Virus record (IMG/VR): IMGVR_UViG_3300017720_001558
Span: 1 to 27,203 of that record
Source: a virus
Length of the DNA stretch: 27,203 nucleotides
Direction: 5' to 3' (one strand)
Translations under genes and position numbers: made by a program
Part shown: positions 16,354-22,057 of the stretch, piece by piece
Position numbering within the stretch: position 1 is the first letter of the stretch
How the letters are laid out: the number at the start of each line of letters is the position of its first letter
The notes under the pieces: model-generated
What the model saw: the letters and a program-made list of their open reading frames with translations, nothing else
What the model was told of the DNA's origin: nothing
Databases searched by the model: none

Positions 16354-16745
16354 GTAAAGTAGTATGGTGCAACGGAACTTTCGATATCCTACACCCAGGC
16401 CACATAGAATTATTCAAAGTTGGAAAGTCTTTAGGAGACAAACTCATAGTCGCCACGGATACTGATGAAAAGATACGTCAAGATAAGGGTCCGTCTAAGC
16501 CCGTCAATAATCTTTGTGACAGAATTTCGATGTTACAAGCGATAAAATATATTGATGAAGTATTATATTTCAATGATAGAAAACAACTAGAGGGGTTGAT
16601 AGAATTGTATTCACCTGATATACTATTACTGGGTGATGATTGGAAAGGTGGAGACATAGTTGGTATGTATGCTGCAAAAGAAGTGAGGTTCTTACCTCGC
16701 CTAAATCATTCAACAACCGATATCATTAAAAAGATTCGTGGCTAA
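16350..16745 (+). CDS. hldE-C (rfaE2-like): HldE C-terminal-type nucleotidyltransferase (heptose-1-phosphate adenylyltransferase-like)
   Basis: 131 residues. The signature GTFDILHPGH at 9-18 is the nucleotidyltransferase active site (GxFDxxHxGH); VATDTDEKIRQDKGPSKPV and the end STTDIIKKI match RfaE2/HldE C-terminal domains. It would convert D-glycero-D-manno-heptose 1-phosphate and ATP to ADP-heptose. In many bacteria this domain is fused behind the kinase; here it is a separate gene placed before the kinase and overlapping it by eight bases. A glycerol-3-phosphate or other cytidylyltransferase is the alternative, but the neighbouring kinase and epimerase favour heptose. Confidence 0.82.
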   Translation: MSKVVWCNGTFDILHPGHIELFKVGKSLGDKLIVATDTDEKIRQDKGPSKPVNNLCDRISMLQAIKYIDEVLYFNDRKQLEGLIELYSPDILLLGDDWKGGDIVGMYAAKEVRFLPRLNHSTTDIIKKIRG

Positions 16746-17583
16746 CGTAATTGTTATAGGGGATAAGTGTACAGATAAGTACGTTTTTGGGGAGTGTAAT
16801 AGACTCAGCCCAGAACAACCTGTTCCTGTCTTGGATCATACTAAGATAGAAGAAAGGCCAGGCATGGCTGCAAACACTGAATTAAATCTCAAGGCATTTG
16901 GTATTAATACTGTTCTACTTTCACAAAGGGAAGAGATTACTAAAACAAGATTCATAGACACAAATAGTGGTTATCAGTTGATGCGTTTGGATGAAACTCC
17001 AGAAGTGAGTAGGATTGCAAATGCTGAAGTGAAGATGGCGATGATGCACATGAATCCTGATGCAATTGTTATTTCAGATTATGACAAAGGATACATAACT
17101 GATGATGATTTATGGCATCTGTGTCACAATTTTAACAGACCAGTGTTCGTAGACACTAAGAAGCGTAGACTTTTTCATAAAGATAATGTATTCTGGAAAA
17201 TAAACAAGAAAGAATATGATCTCTTGGACAAAAACCATCTACCTAACGACACTCATCTGATTGTCACTCTTGGATCTCGTGGTGTTAAGTGGAGTGGATT
17301 TACCTTTAAGCCTCAGGTAGTCAAAGTATTTGATGTTTGTGGTGCTGGAGATACATTTCTAGCCGCTTTAGTTTACGAGTTTCTAAAAACATCCAACATG
17401 CAGAAGTCTATTGATTTAGCAAATAGAGCTGCTGCAATTTCAGTAACACATCCTGGCGCTTATTATCTAAATCAGGATGACATAGAATCATTATTCGGAG
17501 GAGGACATGGACAAGTTAACCGCCAGCAAAGCAGATCTGATGCACTTCAGGCTACAGGCGTGGCTAAGAGAACACACATGTGA
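16738..17583 (+). CDS. hldE-N (rfaE1-like): PfkB-family heptose-7-phosphate kinase (HldE N-terminal type), compact
   Basis: 281 residues from a GTG inside the end of the nucleotidyltransferase gene. VIVIGDKCTDKYVFGECNR, LSPEQPVPVLD and EERPGMAAN (about 4-46) match RfaE1; AIVISDYDKGYI, INKKEYDLL and FDVCGAGDTF (about 197-206, catalytic Asp) complete the ribokinase fold. It would phosphorylate heptose 7-phosphate at C1. Compared with E. coli HldE, roughly 33 residues after the first Rossmann strands (the lid/dimer region) are missing, and the conserved Gly-Gly of the substrate loop reads Gly-Met. The last ~28 residues overlap the next gene in another frame and look like an extra tail. Kinase activity is probable but not certain. 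Confidence 0.78.
   Translation: MANVIVIGDKCTDKYVFGECNRLSPEQPVPVLDHTKIEERPGMAANTELNLKAFGINTVLLSQREEITKTRFIDTNSGYQLMRLDETPEVSRIANAEVKMAMMHMNPDAIVISDYDKGYITDDDLWHLCHNFNRPVFVDTKKRRLFHKDNVFWKINKKEYDLLDKNHLPNDTHLIVTLGSRGVKWSGFTFKPQVVKVFDVCGAGDTFLAALVYEFLKTSNMQKSIDLANRAAAISVTHPGAYYLNQDDIESLFGGGHGQVNRQQSRSDALQATGVAKRTHM
17497..17504 (+). promoter_or_regulatory. Strong ribosome binding site inside the kinase gene
   Basis: GGAGGAGG at 17497-17504 directly precedes ATG 17507. It also codes Gly-Gly-Gly of the kinase tail. It is among the best Shine-Dalgarno sequences in this window and is the main reason to accept the short overlapping gene. Confidence 0.7.
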
Positions 17584-17719
17584 AGATATCGCATACTTAG
17601 GAGAATCAGAAGATAACACTGGTGAGATGAAGCACCTCTATCGAATTGGTGAACATGAAGTATTTCACGATATGATCCACGATTTAGAAATGGTAGAAGT
17701 TGAAGATGATGAAGAGTGA
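17507..17719 (+). CDS. Small acidic protein of unknown function
   Basis: 70 residues, beginning MDKLTASKADLMHFRLQAW, with CEDIAYLGESEDNTGEMKHLYRI in the middle split by polar residues, and an acidic end (EVEDDEE). The first 77 bases overlap the end of the kinase gene in another frame, and the stop overlaps the GTG of the methyltransferase gene. A perfect GGAGGAGG precedes the ATG. The predicted helical, charged composition and exact fit into the overlap chain argue that it is real. I do not recognise a family; a small regulator or subunit is possible. Confidence 0.65.
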   Translation: MDKLTASKADLMHFRLQAWLREHTCEDIAYLGESEDNTGEMKHLYRIGEHEVFHDMIHDLEMVEVEDDEE

Positions 17720-18411
17720 TAGAATATATTTTTAGAGTTAAGGGGTGTGATATTTTCTATACGCCACAAACAAATGGTGGTGGAGATTATTTCTTTACAG
17801 AATATTTAAACTTAGTTATCGAACAATATGGTAGAGTCCATCATATATTAGAATGGTGTAGTGGGCCTGGGTTTATAGGGTATGGAATGTATGCTATGAA
17901 TGTTTGTGATCATATAAGTTTATTAGATAAATTTGAACCAGCAATAGAATTTGCAAAGAAGACTGCCAATAATTCATTTAAGAAAGATATAGATCTAGTA
18001 GATTCGGAAAAAGTTTTTCATCGTAGAGTTTTTACAAATACATCAATTTATCATTCTGATACTTGTTCAGTATTGGGAGATAAAAAAATAGATTTAGTTA
18101 TCGGTAATCCTCCACACTTTGAAAATAAAGAAGATGCAATCAAAGCTTTGAGTAAGTTGGGTGGGATACCTTTATTCAATAAACACCTGTCAGATATTTT
18201 GTTAGATCCAAATTGGGATGCTCATAGAGATATGTTTAATGAAGTATCGACAAGATTGAGTGATGGTGGTAGAATATGTTTACAACTTCACTCAGGTGGA
18301 TCTGACGCAGATACATTCAGACCAATGGTTGAGGAAGCTGGACTAAAGATCACTGCCACAATGGAAAGTGTTCAATACCAAGACATCTATTATATGGAAG
18401 TTCAAAAATGA
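17716..18411 (+). CDS. SAM-dependent methyltransferase with NPPH motif
   Basis: 231 residues from a GTG overlapping the previous stop (GTGA). HILEWCSGPGFIGYGM (43-58) is the SAM-binding motif I; SLLDKFEPAIEFA is motif II; DLVIGNPPHF (126-135) is motif IV. The (N/D)PP(Y/F/H) form is used by methyltransferases acting on planar amino nitrogens: HemK/PrmC-type protein glutamine, adenine N6, or small molecules. No DNA-recognition domain is visible and the length is close to PrmC/TrmN6-like single-domain enzymes. In this cargo, methylation of a protein or of the sugar product is plausible; a DNA methyltransferase cannot be excluded. Confidence 0.75.
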   Translation: MIEYIFRVKGCDIFYTPQTNGGGDYFFTEYLNLVIEQYGRVHHILEWCSGPGFIGYGMYAMNVCDHISLLDKFEPAIEFAKKTANNSFKKDIDLVDSEKVFHRRVFTNTSIYHSDTCSVLGDKKIDLVIGNPPHFENKEDAIKALSKLGGIPLFNKHLSDILLDPNWDAHRDMFNEVSTRLSDGGRICLQLHSGGSDADTFRPMVEEAGLKITATMESVQYQDIYYMEVQK

Positions 18412-18743
18412 GATACTGTGTAGATATTGATGGGACTATTTGTAGTCCAACTGTAGGTAGGGATTACCATAAGGCAATGCCATGGTGGGATAGAATTGCT
18501 ACGATAAATAAGTTGTATGATGAAGGTCATAATATCACCTACTTTACCGCTAGGGGTATGGGTCGATTCGGTGATGATCCAGATGCAAGTACAAAGGCAT
18601 CTGTTCTATTATTTGATCTTACAGAACAACAACTTAAAGATTGGGGATGCAAATATCATTCATTGATATTGGGTAAACCACATGCTGATTTCTTTATTGA
18701 TGACAAAGGTGTAAACTCTGATGACTTCTTTAGGTCCAAGTAG
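18408..18743 (+). CDS. Small HAD-family phosphatase (capsule-biosynthesis type)
   Basis: 111 residues. YCVDIDGTI (3-11) carries the nucleophile D6 and acid/base D8; ITYFTARGMG supplies the motif II Thr; GKPHADFFIDDKG (about 88-100) supplies the motif III Lys and motif IV Asp pair. The layout resembles the short BcbF/EcbF-type HAD phosphatases of polysaccharide loci. It could stand in for GmhB, removing the 7-phosphate of heptose 1,7-bisphosphate, because that step is otherwise absent between the kinase and adenylyltransferase seen here. That assignment is inference from context; it is not a GmhB by sequence. The ATG overlaps the methyltransferase stop (ATGA). Confidence 0.8.
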   Translation: MRYCVDIDGTICSPTVGRDYHKAMPWWDRIATINKLYDEGHNITYFTARGMGRFGDDPDASTKASVLLFDLTEQQLKDWGCKYHSLILGKPHADFFIDDKGVNSDDFFRSK

Positions 18744-19122
18744 AAGACCTCGTAATGCTCGTGCGGCTGAACCTGTAAAGTATGTGCCGAAGGGGTGGGG
18801 ATATGAAAAGTGGATCGCAAACTGCGAGAAATATTGTGGTAAACTTTTGTTTATTGCAAAGGATAAACAGTGTTCATGGCACTATCATAAATTAAAAGAC
18901 GAAGTATTTTTTGTACAAAGTGGTAAGATAAAATTGTATCATGGATGGGATGACGATATAGAAAAAGCGGAGATAACAATATTAAGAAGAGGAGATAAAT
19001 TTCATGTACCTATTGGTCTGAAGCATCGTATGTTTGCACTAGAAGATACTGAACTATTTGAGTTTAGTACAGAACATATGGATTCAGATTCACATAGAAT
19101 TATGCCTGGTGATCTAATATGA
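18721..19122 (+). CDS. Cupin-domain protein
   Basis: 133 residues. The cupin motif 1 is CSWHYHKLKDEVFFVQSGKI (51-70), with metal ligands H54, H56 and E61; motif 2 is GDKFHVPIGLKHRMF (91-105), with H102. Such single cupins are often sugar-phosphate isomerases/epimerases or mannose-6-phosphate-isomerase-like proteins, or dioxygenases. The N-terminal ~20 residues (Arg-rich) overlap the HAD gene by 23 bases and there is no better in-frame start before the domain. In context a sugar-modifying role or a further oxygenase step is likely; the exact reaction is unknown. Confidence 0.78.
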   Translation: MTSLGPSRRPRNARAAEPVKYVPKGWGYEKWIANCEKYCGKLLFIAKDKQCSWHYHKLKDEVFFVQSGKIKLYHGWDDDIEKAEITILRRGDKFHVPIGLKHRMFALEDTELFEFSTEHMDSDSHRIMPGDLI

Positions 19123-19733
19123 TAGAGAAGATTACGGACATGATTTATGTTGAAAGAGATGTCCTATCACAAGAACAATGTGATGAGTTAATAAAGTATT
19201 TTTGGGAGAGTGAAGATAAACATGATGATGGTAAGGTGGAACACTTCAAGGATGGAGAATATAAAGGCAAGTTAGTAAACAAGGATCATAAAAATTGTAC
19301 TCAATTTATGTTTGAGCCTGGTCATAAGTATGCAAACTTAATGACAGAGGTAATTCAAAACGCATATCTAAATTACAGATACCAACTACCAGTATTACCG
19401 TCATCAGATCTTGCAATATTGGATTATACGATTAGAGTCTATCCTAAAGGGGAAGGTATATTTAAAACACATGTAGATCAATCAGAAGGCGGAACTATAT
19501 CCAGACTCTTTGCTTGTATCATATATTTGAATGACGTGGAGGAAGGAGGTGAAACATTCTTCCCTGATTGGAATATTGGATGTAGATGTGAAAGAGGTAA
19601 GATATTACTATTCCCATGTAACTGGATGTTCCCACATGGATCTAACAAAAATATATCTCACGACAAATATATACTAACTGCTTTTATAAATTTAAACTAC
19701 GACATGCCCATGTATTCTGATACAGAAGCATAA
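19119..19733 (+). CDS. 2OG-Fe(II) oxygenase, prolyl-4-hydroxylase type
   Basis: 204 residues. The core reads YTIRVYPKGEGIFKTHVDQS (103-122) with H118 and D120, FACIIYLNDVEEGGETFFPD (131-150), GKILLFPCNWMFPHGS (160-175) with distal H173, then K183 in the position where prolyl 4-hydroxylases use Lys rather than Arg for 2-oxoglutarate. All catalytic residues are present. It begins by a four-base overlap with the cupin gene and ends 37 bases inside the convergent epimerase gene. Known relatives hydroxylate protein prolines or other side chains; cyanophage genomes often carry several copies of unknown target. Confidence 0.85.
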   Translation: MIEKITDMIYVERDVLSQEQCDELIKYFWESEDKHDDGKVEHFKDGEYKGKLVNKDHKNCTQFMFEPGHKYANLMTEVIQNAYLNYRYQLPVLPSSDLAILDYTIRVYPKGEGIFKTHVDQSEGGTISRLFACIIYLNDVEEGGETFFPDWNIGCRCERGKILLFPCNWMFPHGSNKNISHDKYILTAFINLNYDMPMYSDTEA

Positions 19734-20506
19734 TCATGCTGATGCCATGAGTTATCTGCACATGTATATTCTTGATACTTACCTTCTAGATGTTTGGGGA
19801 AGGGGATTACTTCAATCTCCGCCCCTTCTTTTTTGGCAATCAACTCTGCAATCTCAAGAAATGAGATAGGATTGCCAGTCCCAACATCATAGATGCCGCT
19901 CCCTGCCGTATTATCTAGGACAACATCTACTACATCTTCTACCCACACAAAATCTCTAAAGGCATACTCAGACTCTTCAAAGATTTTAATTACCTTATTT
20001 TGTTTTGCTTGTAAAGTGAACTTACTGATTGGACTTGCTTGATCTCCTTTGTGTTCTTCACCTTTTCCATACACATTGAAGTATCTAAATCCTTGCACTT
20101 GTTCAAACCTATCCATATTATCTAAGACCCAGTAATCCACAGTTGCTTTTGATAGTGCGTAGAAGTTTAGTGGATTGATGGTCTTCTTTAAATATCCAAA
20201 GTCGCTATGAATTTTACCATACACAGACGCAGATGAGGCATATTTGACTGGGATAGAATGTTCTATTGCTTTCTCAAATAGTCCAATAGAAAACTCTACG
20301 TTATACTTGTGAATTTTATTTACATCTGTTTCTGTTGTACTTGATATAGCTCCCTGATGTATAATCATCTCTACCTCATCCCACTTATCATATTGACTTA
20401 AGAAGTCAAAAGCACCACTTTGTTCAATTCTGTAAAGGTTTTCTGGATCAAGTCTCTTTTTAAATGCTTGACCTATAAAACCTTGATAACCTGTTAGAAT
20501 AATCAT
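19697..20506 (-). CDS. hldD (rfaD-like): ADP-glycero-manno-heptose 6-epimerase (HldD/RfaD type)
   Basis: 269 residues, shorter than the ~310 of E. coli HldD. An N-terminal Rossmann motif TGYQGFIGQ (5-13), IIHQGAISSTTETD (48-61, an HldD hallmark), ASSASVYG, catalytic Y116-x3-K120, then GFRYFNVYGKGEEHKGDQAS, FRDFVWVEDVVDVVL, GIYDVGTGNP and IPFPKHLEGKYQEYT follow the HldD order. It converts ADP-D-glycero- to ADP-L-glycero-D-manno-heptose. It is on the opposite strand from the kinase and nucleotidyltransferase. It starts by an ATGA overlap with the upstream - strand oxygenase, and its last 12 codons are antisense to the + strand oxygenase. Confidence 0.88.
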   Translation of the reverse strand: MIILTGYQGFIGQAFKKRLDPENLYRIEQSGAFDFLSQYDKWDEVEMIIHQGAISSTTETDVNKIHKYNVEFSIGLFEKAIEHSIPVKYASSASVYGKIHSDFGYLKKTINPLNFYALSKATVDYWVLDNMDRFEQVQGFRYFNVYGKGEEHKGDQASPISKFTLQAKQNKVIKIFEESEYAFRDFVWVEDVVDVVLDNTAGSGIYDVGTGNPISFLEIAELIAKKEGAEIEVIPFPKHLEGKYQEYTCADNSWHQHDYASVSEYMGMS

Positions 20507-21201
20507 CTCGGAAAATGTAATGGTATAAAAAATACTTGGACTAATCGGTAAGTATCACCTTCAAAAAAGCCTGGTTTGTCATATGCACCGTGAAGAATTT
20601 GGTCTGGGTACATAATCATTCTATTATATTTCATCTCAGCAAGGTGGACTAAATCCCATGGACCTACACTATCTGAAACATATTCATCTCTCCATATCCC
20701 ATCTTGATCAGGGTTAACTTGCATCCCTTTATATGTATAGAACCCAGTGCCACCCTTACATTCCTCTGGTTTATTGAGATATACCAGACCAGCAAACCCT
20801 CTCGTTGTATACTCTAGTGGATAATCTATGTGTGGTGTCTTGATTCTGTAGTTTGATTGTGTTACGTTAACAGAAAAAGGCACATTCAAGCATGCTTCTT
20901 TGAATGTTTTGATCTCTCCCATCTTCAACCCATATACATTTTCTGCGATCTGTTGCCATATTTCATGTATATGATCAAGATTCATGTTCATATCCACTCT
21001 TACGCCAGGTAGATTACCGCATACTCTTGGGTTGTTTGTGCCTGGGCATCTGAGTGCAAGGTTCCTTACCTTGTCTGGATTCTTGTAGAAATTATCAATA
21101 TAAACTATGGGAGTTTCTTCCCAACCCATCAATTCTACTCTAGCTCCCAACTCCTCACTGATTGCAAAGGTTTTCTCTTCATCAATAAAATACTTTTTCA
21201 T
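20503..21201 (-). CDS. DUF6445-like putative 2OG-Fe(II) oxygenase, copy 2
   Basis: 232 residues. It shares with copy 1 at 10158 the segments VYIDNFYKNPDKVRNLAL (33-50), LVYLNKPEECKGGTGFY (139-155), MKYNRMIMYPDQILHGAY (190-207) and the end YRLVQVFFIP. Here the metal site is clear: HID (H124-D126), distal H204, with R219 as 2OG-binding candidate. It is the first gene of a two-gene - strand unit with the epimerase. Only 37 bases separate it from the divergent neck gene and no clear Shine-Dalgarno precedes its ATG. Substrate unknown; co-transcription with HldD suggests a sugar or glycoconjugate link. Confidence 0.72.
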   Translation of the reverse strand: MKKYFIDEEKTFAISEELGARVELMGWEETPIVYIDNFYKNPDKVRNLALRCPGTNNPRVCGNLPGVRVDMNMNLDHIHEIWQQIAENVYGLKMGEIKTFKEACLNVPFSVNVTQSNYRIKTPHIDYPLEYTTRGFAGLVYLNKPEECKGGTGFYTYKGMQVNPDQDGIWRDEYVSDSVGPWDLVHLAEMKYNRMIMYPDQILHGAYDKPGFFEGDTYRLVQVFFIPLHFPR

Positions 21202-21205
21202 ATAA

Positions 21206-21213
21206 CTAAATAC
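21206..21213 (+). promoter_or_regulatory. Candidate late promoter variant (CTAAATAC) before gp13
   Basis: CTAAATAC lies in the 37-base divergent gap, 33 bases before the GTG of gp13. The same octamer lies 28 bases before gp15 at 24345. It differs from T4 TATAAATA mainly in the first three bases. Two copies at matching distances upstream of neck genes suggest a late promoter variant; this is not proven. Confidence 0.45.
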
Positions 21214-21238
21214 TTCGGAGAACTAATGTGGAGAGGTT

Positions 21239-22057
21239 GTGGCAAAACCCAATAGTAAAGACGGTTTGAAGGAATATGCTCTTAGGAAACTTGGAAAGCC
21301 TGTTCTTGAGATCAACGTTGACGATGATCAAATAGATGATTTGATTGATGATGCTATCCAATTGTTTCATGAAAGACATGGTGAAGGTATCGACAGAGTA
21401 TTCCTAAAACATAAACTCACAGAAGCAGAAAAGAATACTATGACTGGTATTGCTTCTACTACCACTGGATCAAGTACATTTGGTGGTGTAAGTTCTGCTG
21501 AATTTACAGAGAGTGCAAACTATCTTCCTTTACCAGATAGTATAATCTCTGTACAGAAAGTATTTAAAATGGACTCATCAACCATATCGGCTGGTATGTT
21601 CAATCTTAAATATCAGATATTCCTTAATGATTTATACTACTACGGAGCGATTGATTTACTCAATTATGCCATGACAAAATCATACTTGGAAACTCTAGAT
21701 TACATGCTTAATCCTGATGTTCAGATAAGATTTAATAAAAAGAATAGTAGACTTTACTTAGATGTCAATATAAATGAATTGACTGATGATCATTTTCTAG
21801 TCATAGACTGTTTCCGTGTGGTTGATCCACAAAGCGATACAAATGTATATAATGATCACTGGCTTAAACAGTATACCACTTCACTCATTAAACGTCAATG
21901 GGGACAGAACCTTATTAAGTTTACTGGAGTAAAACTACCTGGCGGACTAGAACTGAATGGTAGACAAATATATGATGATGCAGTCATGGAGTTAGAAAAA
22001 CTCGATGAGAAGTTAATGCAAGAGTACGCAATGCCACCACTAGACTTTGTTGGATAA
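21239..22057 (+). CDS. 13: Neck protein (T4 gp13 homologue)
   Basis: 272 residues from GTG with GGAGAGG upstream; an ATG at 21225 is out of frame. The N-terminus MAKPNSKDGLKEYALRKLG followed by PVLEINVDDDQIDDLIDDA is the typical cyanophage gp13 start, and FNLKYQIFLNDLYYYGAIDLL is in the centre. In T4, gp13 and gp14 form the neck that seals the filled head and joins it to the tail. T4 gp13 is 309 residues, so this one is somewhat short. Gene order 13-14-15-16-17 follows T4. The stop overlaps the next start (TAATG). Confidence 0.9.
   Translation: MAKPNSKDGLKEYALRKLGKPVLEINVDDDQIDDLIDDAIQLFHERHGEGIDRVFLKHKLTEAEKNTMTGIASTTTGSSTFGGVSSAEFTESANYLPLPDSIISVQKVFKMDSSTISAGMFNLKYQIFLNDLYYYGAIDLLNYAMTKSYLETLDYMLNPDVQIRFNKKNSRLYLDVNINELTDDHFLVIDCFRVVDPQSDTNVYNDHWLKQYTTSLIKRQWGQNLIKFTGVKLPGGLELNGRQIYDDAVMELEKLDEKLMQEYAMPPLDFVG

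Noticed and set aside
17716-18411. DNA adenine methyltransferase of a restriction-modification or anti-restriction system
   Set aside because: The NPPH motif allows it, but no target-recognition domain or restriction partner is seen and the neighbours are sugar/tailoring enzymes; left as a general methyltransferase.
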